From contig JACPVQ010000257.1 in NCBI GenBank assembly GCA_016191645.1, positions 1 through 50,379 of the forward strand: 50,379 nucleotides of DNA. Reading direction: 5' to 3'. The first letter of the stretch is position 1; the number at the start of each line of letters is the position of its first letter. This document shows, one piece after another, positions 41,860 to 50,379 of the stretch. A program made the translations under genes and the position numbers. The notes under the pieces were generated by a model. The model was given only the letters and a program-made list of their open reading frames with translations, ran no database searches and had not been told where the DNA came from. This stretch comes from Candidatus Solibacter usitatus. Lineage in GTDB: Bacteria; Acidobacteriota; Terriglobia; Bryobacterales; Bryobacteraceae.

Positions 41860-42552
41860 CTATTTCGATAGCGCCGCCGCGATCGCTTTCTCCGCCAGCG
41901 GGGCCATCTTCTGGTACCCGGCGTCATTCGGAATCAGGCCGTCGACGGTGAACTCCTGCTTCATCGCGCGGCCTTCCACCAATGCCGAATGGTAATCGAG
42001 GTAGACCGAGCCGCTCTGTTCCGCGTACCCCTTCAGCCATCCGTTCAGGCTGATGATCTTCCCCGCCGGACGGCGATGACTCATCTTCTGGAAGCAATCG
42101 CAAACCGGCGTGACAGAAGCAAGCACCACGCGGATGCCGTTCGCCTTCGCCAACTCCGTCATCGACATGAAATGTTCGGCCATCGTGCCTTCGGTGGATG
42201 GGCCCATCACGCTCGCAATGTCGTTGGTCCCCGCCTGAATCACGACGACCTTCGGCTTTAGCGAGATCACATCCTGCCGGAATCGCACCAGCATCTGCGC
42301 GGCGGTTTGCCGCGTGATGCCTCGATTCAAGTAAGACTTGCCGGGAAAGAACTGCGCTTTGCCGGAGCCCCAATGCTCAGTGATCTCGTCACCAAGAAAA
42401 ACCGCTTCCGGCTTCTGCCGCAACTCGGCATTCTCGCTGCCGTAGCGCGTGAGCCCGCCCCAATCCATCAGGATGCGGCGGTATGCTTCTTCCAGCGTTT
42501 GCGCGGGCGCTCGATAACCACACAGCAGTATCGAGAAAACAACCAGCTTCAT
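41860..42552 (-). CDS. GDSL/SGNH-fold protein lacking catalytic Ser and His
   Basis: 230 residues with a signal peptide ([16 protein letters not shown]). The SGNH scaffold is clear: block [11 protein letters not shown], block [11 protein letters not shown], block [16 protein letters not shown], and a block V-like [13 protein letters not shown]. In active members block I is GDS and block V is DGLHP; here the catalytic Ser is Glu and the catalytic His is Ile. Both substitutions were confirmed on the DNA. A pseudo-esterase acting as a binding protein is likely. It overlaps the upstream propeller gene as ATGA. Confidence 0.82.
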   Translation of the reverse strand: MKLVVFSILLCGYRAPAQTLEEAYRRILMDWGGLTRYGSENAELRQKPEAVFLGDEITEHWGSGKAQFFPGKSYLNRGITRQTAAQMLVRFRQDVISLKPKVVVIQAGTNDIASVMGPSTEGTMAEHFMSMTELAKANGIRVVLASVTPVCDCFQKMSHRRPAGKIISLNGWLKGYAEQSGSVYLDYHSALVEGRAMKQEFTVDGLIPNDAGYQKMAPLAEKAIAAALSK

Positions 42553-44102
42553 TTTTTCAAGCCGAAGCAGTAGAGGTTTCCGTCGAAGTCATTAATGTAG
42601 ACTTGCCCGTTGGCCACCGCAATGCCGCTCCAATGATTGAACTTCGTGATGGTCTTGCCGCTGGACCAAAGCTCTTTGCCGGTCTGCGCATCCAGCACGT
42701 ACAGCACCGCATGCGTGGAAAGGGGAATGCGCCGCTCCGGACGGAAATCGAGCCCGACGTCGGGGAAGGCCTGCGCCGTATTCTCACCGCTGCCATAGGC
42801 AAACACCATCTCGTTGGCGATCAACGGCGGCTCGGCCTGATCCATGTCGCGCGAGATCCAGGCGGGAGTCAACTGCACTTTGCCGTTCACGGTTTCCATC
42901 TTGAATGCCGCGATCGCGCCCTTTTTCACAACGCCGTTCTCGATGGGCGCTTTGAACTTGGGATGCTTTGGTCCCCAGAAAGGCGTCAGGATCCAGCGTG
43001 TGTTTTTCGAATCTTCCCACGTCGTTAACGATCCCCAAATACCGGCTTCGGCGAAATCGACGATTTCGTTGCAAATCAGCGGCGTGCGGTAGACCGGCGT
43101 GCGATGATCATCGCCGCCGATGGATTCGGTGTCCATCAAATAGATGCGGCATTCTTTACTGGCATCGATCATGTACTCGCGGCCATTGAAATCGAAGATG
43201 GCGGGCGTGACCTGCATATCGAGGTCACGCTTCCAAAGCCATTCGGCATTCGATGGTCCGTAGTAATCCACCAGGTCCAGCCGCTTTGTTTCGGGATCCT
43301 GCTTCACGCCGATAATGCCGTTGCCGTAGACGCCGTTTTCCGGATCCCATCGTCCATCGCCGGTTCCCGTATACATCACCAGATTCTTGCTCACGGCTGG
43401 TCCGGAGCGTCCCCACATACCTCCGCCGGCCGGTCCCCAACTGCCGACTTTGTGCGTTGCCAGATCGTAGGTGTAGGCCATGTTCGGATTGCCGCCGCAG
43501 CCTTGCGCGCTGTGCGTGTAGATGACGTTGTTCACCAGATTCATCGCGTAAGGCTTGCCGTTGGCGGGCATGAATTTCTGTGGTTGCGAGATCGACTCGC
43601 CATCCGCGGCGTTGATCTGAAAGAACCGTCCGTCCCAGCCCGCGGCGTAGACTGTGTATTTGCCGGGTGCGCCGCCGGGTCCAATGGTCACGTTCGCCGT
43701 CATTCCGCCGGGGCAAAGCACGCTGGGCCCGCGACCTCCGCCGGAGTCGCGATAATTGCTCTCCAGTTGACGATGCCAAATCACATCGCCCGTTTTGGCG
43801 TCGAGCGCGTAAATATTGTTCGACACTCCGGCTTGAATCACCAGTTCCCTCGGACCGGTCCTCGTTTCCACACGCCCAATCACCAGCGGTTCCAACAACG
43901 AATGCATGGCGCGCGTCTGATTGTCCAGCTTCTTCTTCCACAACAACTGCATCCCTTTGACGTTCGATTTCGTGAGGATCTTCTCGTCCTTTTGCCAGTT
44001 GTTGCGTTTGGAATCGCCGCCGTCCGTAAGCCAGTCCGCGCCAATCGCCAATCCGGCGCAGGTCAGCAGAGTGCTCACGTAGACAATTGGGAGTTTTCTC
44101 AT
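42549..44102 (-). CDS. Exported PQQ-like beta-propeller protein
   Basis: 517 residues from ATG 44102, with AAAGG seven bases upstream. The signal peptide is [19 protein letters not shown]. Repeated propeller blades are visible, for example [19 protein letters not shown] and [19 protein letters not shown], ending [13 protein letters not shown]. This is the PQQ-binding-like fold shared by BamB and quinoproteins. No dehydrogenase cysteine pair or metal site was recognised, so activity is unknown. A divergent paralog lies across the 299-base intergenic region. Confidence 0.85.
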   Translation of the reverse strand: MRKLPIVYVSTLLTCAGLAIGADWLTDGGDSKRNNWQKDEKILTKSNVKGMQLLWKKKLDNQTRAMHSLLEPLVIGRVETRTGPRELVIQAGVSNNIYALDAKTGDVIWHRQLESNYRDSGGGRGPSVLCPGGMTANVTIGPGGAPGKYTVYAAGWDGRFFQINAADGESISQPQKFMPANGKPYAMNLVNNVIYTHSAQGCGGNPNMAYTYDLATHKVGSWGPAGGGMWGRSGPAVSKNLVMYTGTGDGRWDPENGVYGNGIIGVKQDPETKRLDLVDYYGPSNAEWLWKRDLDMQVTPAIFDFNGREYMIDASKECRIYLMDTESIGGDDHRTPVYRTPLICNEIVDFAEAGIWGSLTTWEDSKNTRWILTPFWGPKHPKFKAPIENGVVKKGAIAAFKMETVNGKVQLTPAWISRDMDQAEPPLIANEMVFAYGSGENTAQAFPDVGLDFRPERRIPLSTHAVLYVLDAQTGKELWSSGKTITKFNHWSGIAVANGQVYINDFDGNLYCFGLKK

Positions 44103-44161
44103 ATGTAGGCCTTTCATCGGAGGACAGAATCACAATATATACCAAAAGGAAGGCCCGGTAC

Positions 44162-44274
44162 TGTGGCGCGGACCCCCGGTCTGCCGAGCCGCGACTCATC
44201 GCGGCTCATGTGCTGGAACCGGGAAAGCGTCTCGGCACGATTGTCGAGACGGCGCGCTGAGAGCGCGCGCCACA
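44162..44274. repeat. Cloverleaf-forming intergenic inverted repeat
   Basis: A 113-base element in the gap between two divergent propeller genes. Its ends TGTGGCGCG (44162-44170) and CGCGCCACA (44266-44274) are perfect inverted repeats. Inside lie several more stems: CCCGGT/ACCGGG (44175-44180/44218-44223), GAGCCGCGA/TCGCGGCTC with loop CTCA (44186-44194/44199-44207), CGTCTCG/CGAGACG (44228-44234/44245-44251) and GGCGCGC/GCGCGCC (44251-44257/44265-44271), the last competing with the outer stem. No coding frame fits. The remainder of the 44103-44400 gap shows only AT-rich promoter-like sequence on each side (TATATT toward the minus gene). Confidence 0.75.
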
Positions 44275-44400
44275 AGGACTTCGAACCGTCGGCTGACTTG
44301 AGGGGTGAGAAATGCAGACCGGTATGCATCGGCCTCCCGCGGAGACGGGGTTTGGATGTATGATCTAAATTCGATCAATAATCGAGAGGACCAGCGAGTC

Positions 44401-46014
44401 ATGCGAAGATTTTTTCCTTTTATACCTATCGGCGTTGTTTTGAGCGCGAGTGTAGCCTTCGCTCAGCGCGGGGGCGGCGACTGGATGACCAGCGCCTACG
44501 ACGCGCAGCGCTCCTCGTGGGTCCGCAGCGATGGGAAAATCTCCAAGGAAACCATGTCGAAGCCGGGTTTCGAATTGGTTTGGAAAATGAAGTTTGAGAA
44601 CGCCGCCAGGCAGCTCAACACGGTAACGCCGCCCGCCTTGCTCGATTTCTATATTGGCTATCGCGGATTTCGAACGCTGGGATTCTACGGCGCAAGCAGC
44701 GACCGCGTCATTGGCATCGATCTCGACCTGGCGCGTACGGAATGGCAAAAGAACTTCTCCGGCCCCGGTAGCGCCGCGGGCACATTGCAATGCCCCGGCG
44801 GATTGACCTCAGCGGTAACGCGGCCCACTACAACGGCTTACCCGGCGAATTTCGGCGCGGGCGGACGCGGACGCGGCGGTGCGGCGAAATCGGGCGTGGG
44901 GCTTCCGCATGAAGGCGCGGTGACGCTGCAACTGGCGCCTCAGCAACCCTTTGCGCCGCCGCCTCCTCCGCAAAAGAAACAACGCGGCGCGAATGCCGCG
45001 GCAGCGGCGGCGGCAGCGGCAGCACCGAATCCGTTTGGACCCCGTGTGCAATATGTGATGGCGTTAACCGGCCTTGGGAAGTTGCACGCTCTCTACGTCT
45101 CCAACGGCGAGGAACCGAATCCGGCGATGCAGTTTCTGCCCGCCAATGCGAACGCTCATGGCCTGATTGCTTTCGACGGTACGGTTTATGCCTCCACTTC
45201 GAACGGGTGCGGCGGAGTGGATAACGGAGTCTGGGCGCTCGATCTGGGGACAAAGAATGTCACGCATTGGAAGTCGTCGAGCAGCGTCGCCGGCACGGCG
45301 GGTCCGGCCGCCGGTCCCGATGGAACCTTGTACGCCGCCGCGGGTACGGAGTTGACCGCGCTCGCCGCGAAGACCCTCGCCGCGCAGGGCAGCTACAAAA
45401 CGGGTGGCGCGCAATTCACCTCATCCCCCGTCGTCTTTGAACACAAAGGGAAGAACCTGATCGCCGCCACTACTGACGATGGCCGCTTGCACCTGCTCGA
45501 CGCAGCGTCGTTGAATAACGCGCTCGATAAGTCCGCTCCATTTTCCAGTGCCAACTATGCCGCGGGATCGGTGACCAGCTGGCAGGATCCGGCCGGAACA
45601 CGCTGGGTGCTGGCCGCGGCCGGCGGCTCCGGCAGCGGTGAAATCAAGAATGGCGCTGTTGTGGCGTTCAAGGTGGTGGACAAGAACGGCGTTCCGTCCC
45701 TGGAAAAAGGTTGGGTTTCCCGCGATATGGCGTCCCCCTTGCCGCCCGTGGTTATCAACGGCGTGGTGTTCGCTCTCGCCAGCGGCGAATTCCGTTCGGA
45801 CGATTCCAAGATCACGGCCGCCCAACGCGCACAGCGTTCGACGAATGCCGTCCTCTACGCGCTCGATCCCGCAACCGGCAAAGAGCTTTGGAGCAGCGGC
45901 AAAACCATCACCTCATTTGTGCACAGCGGCGGAATGTCCGCCGGCGGCAGCCGCATCCACGTGGGCACGTATGACGGCACGCAGTATGCGTTCAGCTTCC
46001 CGATAGAGCATTAG
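44401..46014 (+). CDS. Exported PQQ-like beta-propeller protein with low-complexity insertion
   Basis: 537 residues from ATG 44401. Signal peptide (FFPFIPIGVVLSASVAFAQ). Propeller blades include [19 protein letters not shown] near the end, almost identical to the divergent neighbour's blade, so the two are paralogs. Around residues 145-205 it has an insertion rich in Gly/Arg (AGGRGRGGAAKSG), Pro (APPPPPQKK) and a run of ten alanines, absent from the paralog. It shares the intergenic repeat region with that gene. Function unknown. Confidence 0.85.
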   Translation: MRRFFPFIPIGVVLSASVAFAQRGGGDWMTSAYDAQRSSWVRSDGKISKETMSKPGFELVWKMKFENAARQLNTVTPPALLDFYIGYRGFRTLGFYGASSDRVIGIDLDLARTEWQKNFSGPGSAAGTLQCPGGLTSAVTRPTTTAYPANFGAGGRGRGGAAKSGVGLPHEGAVTLQLAPQQPFAPPPPPQKKQRGANAAAAAAAAAAPNPFGPRVQYVMALTGLGKLHALYVSNGEEPNPAMQFLPANANAHGLIAFDGTVYASTSNGCGGVDNGVWALDLGTKNVTHWKSSSSVAGTAGPAAGPDGTLYAAAGTELTALAAKTLAAQGSYKTGGAQFTSSPVVFEHKGKNLIAATTDDGRLHLLDAASLNNALDKSAPFSSANYAAGSVTSWQDPAGTRWVLAAAGGSGSGEIKNGAVVAFKVVDKNGVPSLEKGWVSRDMASPLPPVVINGVVFALASGEFRSDDSKITAAQRAQRSTNAVLYALDPATGKELWSSGKTITSFVHSGGMSAGGSRIHVGTYDGTQYAFSFPIEH

Positions 46015-46037
46015 CCTGCAGGCGCTTCACCGTAGAC

Positions 46038-47042
46038 TCAGCGTTGGTTGGCGGGGGTAAGGCCTTCGGTTTCTCCCAGACCGCGATCCAGCCAGCCGGG
46101 GTACCAGCGAAACACATTGCCCGTGAGACTGCCGATGTAGATCTCGCCATTCGTCGCCGCGTCCAGCCAGTGGCCCGGGCTTTCCATCGCTCCCAACACC
46201 TTTCCCGTCGCCAGCTCAATCTTCATGATGCGGCCGGCCAGCGTATCGTAGGTGAGGTTTTCAATATTGTTGCGGTGCGTGATCATCCACATCTCATCCT
46301 TGGGTGTGATGAAAAGATTCTGCGTCGCGCCCAGGGTGTCCCACTGCCGCAGAAACTTGCCGTTGGCATCGAAGATCTGGATGCGATTGTTCTCGCGGTC
46401 GCTGACGTAGACCGTGCCTTTGGAATCGATGGCGATGGAATGCGGCGTGTTGAACTCGCCCGGACCCTTGCCCTTCTTGCCCCAATCCATCACGTATTTT
46501 CCATCCATGGTGAACTTGACGACGCGTGAATTCCCGTAGCCGTCGGAAACGTAGAAAAACTTTCCGTCGGGCGAAAAAGCGAGATCCGTCGGCCGGTTGA
46601 ACGTCTTGTTATCCGTGGCCGCTTTGCCTTTAATGCCCAGGGTCAACAGCAGTTTTCCGTTCCTGTCGAACTTCATCACCTGATGATCGCCGTTGTCGGT
46701 GACCCAAACATTGCCGGCTTTGTCGACGCGCATTCCGTGCGGATTGCCGAAGATGCCTTTGCCCCACGAGCGCAGATATTTGCCCTTGGTATCGAAGACG
46801 ACAATGGGGTCGGCTTTCTTGCCGCGTTGGAAAACGTAGACCTCGGTGGCTTCGCGGTTCGTGGCCACGGCGGAGACGCGGCCGAACTTGAAACCATCGG
46901 GCATCGTGTCCGGCTCTTCACCGAATCGGATGTTCACGCGGTATTTGAGAAGCCCGCCTTCATGCGGATACCAACCTTTGGGTGTGGGCTGCGCGGAAGC
47001 GGCCGCGGCGAGGAGAATTGCACAAATGGAGAATCTGAGCAT
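46038..47042 (-). CDS. Exported NHL-repeat beta-propeller protein
   Basis: 334 residues with a signal peptide (FSICAILLAAAASA). NHL-type repeats are visible: GNPHGMRVDKAGNVWVTDNGDHQVMKFDRNGKLL, FNTPHSIAIDSKGTVYVSDRENNRIQIFDANGKFL and others, the usual six blades. Similar extracellular NHL proteins appear in many Acidobacteriota and resemble peptidyl-glycine lyase propellers, though no catalytic residues were checked. It ends 24 bases from the convergent propeller gene and precedes HpnI in the minus direction by 15 bases but on a separate unit. Confidence 0.87.
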   Translation of the reverse strand: MLRFSICAILLAAAASAQPTPKGWYPHEGGLLKYRVNIRFGEEPDTMPDGFKFGRVSAVATNREATEVYVFQRGKKADPIVVFDTKGKYLRSWGKGIFGNPHGMRVDKAGNVWVTDNGDHQVMKFDRNGKLLLTLGIKGKAATDNKTFNRPTDLAFSPDGKFFYVSDGYGNSRVVKFTMDGKYVMDWGKKGKGPGEFNTPHSIAIDSKGTVYVSDRENNRIQIFDANGKFLRQWDTLGATQNLFITPKDEMWMITHRNNIENLTYDTLAGRIMKIELATGKVLGAMESPGHWLDAATNGEIYIGSLTGNVFRWYPGWLDRGLGETEGLTPANQR

Positions 47043-47056
47043 TCCCGAATACTATC

Positions 47057-48142
47057 TCAATCGAGCAGCCGCCCGTCGGGGCTCAGTCGTTGACGCCGTC
47101 CGCGCCACACAATGGAGTCTCCGCGCAGACCGGCGATCCATGCGCCGAAGGCCCAGATGTCCCACACGGGAATGAGGGGCAGAGCCAGGGCCTGCGGGCA
47201 GCGCAGCAGCACGAAGCCGGCCACAAATCCGGTGAGCATGCGCAGCACGGCAAGGCCGGCGGCGACCATGGGCAATCCGCAAAGGAGAGCAAGCGCGACC
47301 CAGACACCGGCATGCGTGACGGGCAGGCCCAGATAGCCATCGCCGCGCGAAACGCGAATCGTGCGCGCCCAACGCACTTGATGGCTCCACATTTCGCTCC
47401 ACCGTTTGTACCCGATGCCGGTGTCGACAATGCGCGTTGACATGACGGAGCGCTTCCCCAACTGCGTGGTGATGCGCCGCGCGAGTTGATAATCGTCGGC
47501 AAGGTAATCGGCGACCGCGGCGAATCCGCCGATCTCGCGCAAATCTTCCGCGCGAAAACAAAGTGTCGAACCGAGACCGAATTCGTTGATCCCCACAAGT
47601 GGCGCAACCAGCGTGCTGGGCGCAAAGTCCACGGCGATGCCGAGAGATTCCCACATCGCGGGAATGCCATCCGGAACGGGCCGATAGAGGCAGGTCACCA
47701 GGCCGGTGCGCGAGTCTTCCAGCGGCGCGACGATACGTTGCAAGTAATCCGGCGTGACGCGGATGTCGGCGTCGTTGACGACGATGATCTCGCCTTTGGC
47801 GTGGCGGGAGAGTTCGATCAGCGTGCCCGCTTTCGCATTCGAGGTGTGGTCCTTGCGCACATACACCGTTGCACTGAGCCGGCGTACGAAGGGAACCGCT
47901 TCGTCGTCCATTCCACCGACGCCGAACAGGAGTTCGTAATCGGGATAATCGATTTGCGTGTGCGAACGCAGCGCCGCTTCGAAGAATGCATCGTCGCGGC
48001 CGTGGACGGGCTTAAGAATGGAAACCTTGGGGAATCGCGTGGGCGGTTTTTCCCGCGCCAAAACATGCTTCACGGCCGCGATCAAGGCCGCCAATTGGTA
48101 GAGCGCGGCGATGCCGCACAGAAGATAGAGCAGCAAGATCAC
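47057..48142 (-). CDS. hpnI: HpnI-like glycosyltransferase (hopanoid biosynthesis-associated)
   Basis: 361 residues from GTG 48142, which overlaps the preceding stop as GTGA; the frame is open further but enters the transporter gene. GT-A/GT21-type glycosyltransferase: an N-terminal membrane helix (LLLYLLCGIAALYQLAALIAAV), then PKVSILKPVHGRDDAF, VVNDADIRV (DxD), LADDYQLARRI and HQVRWARTIR (QxxRW-like), and C-terminal helices. It resembles ceramide glucosyltransferases and HpnI, which adds a sugar to bacteriohopanetetrol. HpnJ in the same operon supports this assignment. Confidence 0.82.
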   Translation of the reverse strand: MILLLYLLCGIAALYQLAALIAAVKHVLAREKPPTRFPKVSILKPVHGRDDAFFEAALRSHTQIDYPDYELLFGVGGMDDEAVPFVRRLSATVYVRKDHTSNAKAGTLIELSRHAKGEIIVVNDADIRVTPDYLQRIVAPLEDSRTGLVTCLYRPVPDGIPAMWESLGIAVDFAPSTLVAPLVGINEFGLGSTLCFRAEDLREIGGFAAVADYLADDYQLARRITTQLGKRSVMSTRIVDTGIGYKRWSEMWSHQVRWARTIRVSRGDGYLGLPVTHAGVWVALALLCGLPMVAAGLAVLRMLTGFVAGFVLLRCPQALALPLIPVWDIWAFGAWIAGLRGDSIVWRGRRQRLSPDGRLLD

Positions 48143-48501
48143 AGCGCCAGAAGCAACACGCCTCCCGCAACCAGCGTGGCTCCGCCCCACCGCTGCCATT
48201 CGACCTGTTCCTTGAGCAAGGCTTTCGCCAGAAAGGTTTCCACCACGTAGGTTGCCGCCGTTGCCGGTACGGCGAAACTGAGATCGGCCATCGTGAGCAG
48301 CTTCAGAAACGCGAAGAACGAGATGGCCATGCAAACGAAAGCGAGCAGCAGCAGACGCCGCCGCAGAAGCGTTCCAAACAGGCGGCCCAGCGCGCCGGGG
48401 CGAAAATCGCGAACCTCGCCTTGCCGCTTCATTTCGAACGATTGTAGAAGATCGGCGCCAACAGTGGCCAGCACCACGGCAGTCAGCAACCACCAGCGCA
48501 T
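48139..48501 (-). CDS. EamA/SMR-type small membrane protein 1
   Basis: 120 residues, four predicted helices: LLTAVVLATVGADLLQSF, LLLLAFVCMAISFFAFLKLL, FAVPATAATYVVETFLAKALL and WGGATLVAGGVLLLAL. The pattern with DLSFAVPATAA and EQVEWQRWGGATLV is that of a half-length EamA or SMR-like transporter (ArnE/F-like). It directly follows a second such gene (stop abuts start), so the two could form a heterodimeric flippase for a lipid intermediate, as ArnE/ArnF do. Confidence 0.78.
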   Translation of the reverse strand: MRWWLLTAVVLATVGADLLQSFEMKRQGEVRDFRPGALGRLFGTLLRRRLLLLAFVCMAISFFAFLKLLTMADLSFAVPATAATYVVETFLAKALLKEQVEWQRWGGATLVAGGVLLLAL

Positions 48502-48876
48502 CTACTTGGACCGCCCGCTGGATGGAGACGTGAGTCCCACCAGCGCCATCCCCGCCAGGATGAGGGCTGTTCCCGCCCAACGCTGCGGCGTGATTTGCTC
48601 GCCAAGAAAAAACTTGCCGGCGAATGCGGAAAGCGGATATCCCACGGCCGTCACCGGTAAAACGTAGCTCAAATCCGCCCAACTGAGCAGAGTCATGCGA
48701 GAGAGCGTCCAGAGAATCAGGAGGGCAATTCCGGCCGCTATCCAAGGGCTGAACATTCCGGCCGGAGTTTTCATGCCGAGGCTAAGGCACAGGTTTCCAA
48801 TGACGTTGCTGAAAACGACGAGGAAGGTGACGGCAACGGTTTTCCACACTCTTCCGTCGCGGCCACGCGGAGACAT
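48502..48876 (-). CDS. EamA/SMR-type small membrane protein 2
   Basis: 124 residues from ATG 48876; a longer frame to 48945 runs inside HpnJ. Four helices: TVAVTFLVVFSNVIGNLCLSL, WIAAGIALLILWTLSRMTLL, ADLSYVLPVTAVGYPLSAFAG and WAGTALILAGMALVGL. The motifs ADLSYVLPVTA and EQITPQRWAGTALIL parallel those of the next gene, so these are paralogous halves. The start follows the HpnJ stop by one base. Probably part of hopanoid transport or membrane arrangement; inferred from the operon. Confidence 0.78.
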   Translation of the reverse strand: MSPRGRDGRVWKTVAVTFLVVFSNVIGNLCLSLGMKTPAGMFSPWIAAGIALLILWTLSRMTLLSWADLSYVLPVTAVGYPLSAFAGKFFLGEQITPQRWAGTALILAGMALVGLTSPSSGRSK

Positions 48877-48877
48877 T

Positions 48878-50326
48878 TTACCGGGCCAGTGCCGTAGCGG
48901 CGCGCTCTTCCTTGACGAATTGTTTACGCTTCGCGCGCAGGGCAAGGTATTCGCGGGCTTGCTTCTGAATACGCCTTCGCTCCTCGCTGTCGAAGAGACC
49001 TTTTTTCACCACGCGCCAGATGGCTTTGGGCCGGAAATAGTATTCGCCGTAGAAGCGCTCCACCCAATCGACCAATTCGCCGCGATTCAGATTCTCGTAG
49101 CGGATGTTGGGAAGTTGATGGCCTTGCTCGTCGGTCATCGAGTCGATGGTGATGAGGTTGTTCTTGGTGACGTAATCGTAGAATTCCGTACCGGGATAGG
49201 GGTGCGCAATGGAGACCTGAATGGTCTCGGTGTCCAGCGATTTCGCAAAATTGATGGTGCGGCGGATGGATTCCCGCGTATCGCCGGGCAGGCCCACAAT
49301 GAAGTCGCCGTGAATGGTGAGGCCCAGCTTATGCGCGTTTTCCGTGAAGCGCTTCGCCATATCGAGCGTAGCGCCCTTCTTGATGTTCTTGAGAATCTGC
49401 GCGTCGCCCGATTCGTAACCGACGATCATGAGCCGCGCGCCGGCCTCTTTCATCGCTTTCAGAGTGTCGTAATCTGTGGTGACGCGCGAGGTGCACGACC
49501 AAGTGAAATTCAACGGGCCCAGTTTTTCGCAAAGCTCCAGAGTACGCTTCTTCTGGTAATTGAGCGTGTCGTCGTCGAAGAAAATTTCTTTCAGCCCGGG
49601 GAAACTGCCCAGCGCAAACTTTACTTCTTCGGCGACATCGGAGGCCGAACGCGTGCGCCAGCGATGGCCGCTATGTGTTTGGGGCCACAAGCAGAACGTA
49701 CATTGCGCGGGACAGCCGCGCGAGGTGTACATCGACAGGAACGGATATTTCAGGAACGGTACGTTGTAGCGCTTGAAGTCCAGGTCGCGCTGATACGTCT
49801 TGGTGACCCATGGCAGTTCGTCGAGATTCTCAATGTAGCCGCCCTCGGCATTATGTACAACTTCGCCGTTCTTGCGAAAGCTGACGTTGGGAATCTCTTC
49901 GAGCGGCGTGCCGCGCGCGTATTGAACAACCGGGTGATCGAATTCGCGGCGAACGACGAAATCGATGGCGGGCGTCGTGCGCAGAATTTTTTCCGGCTCC
50001 ACGGTCACGGGCGGACCGACGAAGCACACTTTGAGCTTCGAATTGACGTCCTTCATCATCTGCGCCATCTTGACGTCCACATCAAAGCCGGGCGTCGAGG
50101 TGAACAGGACAAGAAGCTCGAAGTCCTTCGCCATCTGAACGGTCTGTTCGATGCTGAACTTGTGCGGCGGAGCGTCCACAACCTTGCTGTCGGGAAGCAT
50201 CCCCGCCGGATAGCAGAGCCAGACGGGATACCAATACGACTCGATTTCGCGAGTGGCGGGCCAGCGGGAACTTGCGCCGCCGTCAAAGCCTTCAAACGAG
50301 GGAGGGTTCAAAAAAAGAGTGCGCAT
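48878..50326 (-). CDS. hpnJ: Hopanoid biosynthesis-associated radical SAM protein HpnJ
   Basis: 482 residues, GGGAA five bases ahead of the ATG. A B12-binding-like N-terminal region (MRTLFLNPPSFEGFDGGASS, YPAGMLPDSKVVDAPPHK) precedes the radical SAM core with CPAQCTFCLWPQTHSGHRW, whose three Cys hold the iron-sulphur cluster, and later FFDDDTLN and GDFIVGLPGDTRESI. The first 60 residues and the WPQT segment fit HpnJ, which makes the cyclitol ether head group of bacteriohopanepolyols. It heads a minus-strand operon with two small transporters and HpnI. No shc or hpnH lies within the window. Confidence 0.88.
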   Translation of the reverse strand: MRTLFLNPPSFEGFDGGASSRWPATREIESYWYPVWLCYPAGMLPDSKVVDAPPHKFSIEQTVQMAKDFELLVLFTSTPGFDVDVKMAQMMKDVNSKLKVCFVGPPVTVEPEKILRTTPAIDFVVRREFDHPVVQYARGTPLEEIPNVSFRKNGEVVHNAEGGYIENLDELPWVTKTYQRDLDFKRYNVPFLKYPFLSMYTSRGCPAQCTFCLWPQTHSGHRWRTRSASDVAEEVKFALGSFPGLKEIFFDDDTLNYQKKRTLELCEKLGPLNFTWSCTSRVTTDYDTLKAMKEAGARLMIVGYESGDAQILKNIKKGATLDMAKRFTENAHKLGLTIHGDFIVGLPGDTRESIRRTINFAKSLDTETIQVSIAHPYPGTEFYDYVTKNNLITIDSMTDEQGHQLPNIRYENLNRGELVDWVERFYGEYYFRPKAIWRVVKKGLFDSEERRRIQKQAREYLALRAKRKQFVKEERAATALAR

Positions 50327-50379
50327 GTACTTCCCTAAGGGTAAATTACAAAGGCCTAAATATACAAGCTCGTCAGGAT

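Noticed and set aside
48695..50338. 547-codon open frame on the plus strand
   Set aside because: Lies antisense to hpnJ, whose radical SAM motifs are unmistakable; the frame lacks any recognisable domain.

Overview
The window looks like a chromosome segment of an Acidobacteriota bacterium, most likely the Bryobacterales/Solibacterales group. This is inferred from gene content, not from a marker gene. The signs are an Oar-like TonB receptor with a carboxypeptidase-regulatory domain, two sulfatase-family proteins, a DUF1080 protein, many secreted beta-propellers, a hopanoid HpnI/HpnJ locus, an rpoN-hpf-rapZ cluster and moderately high G+C. Almost all of the sequence is coding and no complete mobile element was seen.

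Layout, left to right. 1-917: start of nrdR (cut by the window edge) and a flippase-like membrane gene with an internal deletion, both on the minus strand. 1083-4629: ECF sigma factor, zinc anti-sigma factor and three envelope proteins in one plus-strand operon. 4650-5432: thiD. 5423-9249: minus-strand sugar locus (MFS permease, sulfatase, rhamnose-type isomerase). 9382-11417: glgC and a WalJ/YycJ-like metallo-hydrolase that appears to start at AUC. 11414-14560: rpoN, long-form hpf, rapZ on the minus strand. 14596-19288: a secreted HExxH protease-like TPR protein and a large TonB receptor. 19307-19830: a toxin-antitoxin pair. 19850-23116: a four-gene exported redox operon (HhH-cytochrome c, YVTN propeller lipoprotein, MauG-type peroxidase, cupredoxin-like lipoprotein). 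23163-27457: FAH-family sugar-acid enzyme, a broken aldehyde dehydrogenase, LemA, nucleotidyltransferase, TPM protein.

27538-29452 holds a membrane protein, a secreted beta protein and a beta-carbonic anhydrase. 29591-31253 is an AT-richer three-gene cassette with overlapping ends: a proteasome-like Ntn hydrolase with Ser instead of Thr at position 1, an unrecognised protein and a PIN-domain nuclease. I consider this the best candidate for an undescribed system. 31256-33205 carries a sulfatase-like protein with an atypical active site and an exported RidA. 33305-37155 carries a PilZ protein and an NtrY/NtrX pair whose regulator has GAFPGA in place of GAFTGA. 37172-37784 has a second toxin-antitoxin pair and tRNA-Leu(UAA).

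37890-41858 encodes secreted proteins, including one with tandem VVAQGGGN octapeptides. 41860-47042 has a GDSL-fold protein lacking its catalytic Ser and His, two divergent paralogous propeller proteins flanking a cloverleaf-like intergenic inverted repeat, and an NHL propeller. 47057-50326 is the HpnJ / two EamA-like half-transporters / HpnI hopanoid-modification operon.

Two genes (107-917 and 24023-25362) are interrupted by internal deletions that shift the frame. They may be real pseudogenes or assembly artefacts. All functional calls rest on motifs read by eye; no database search was run.
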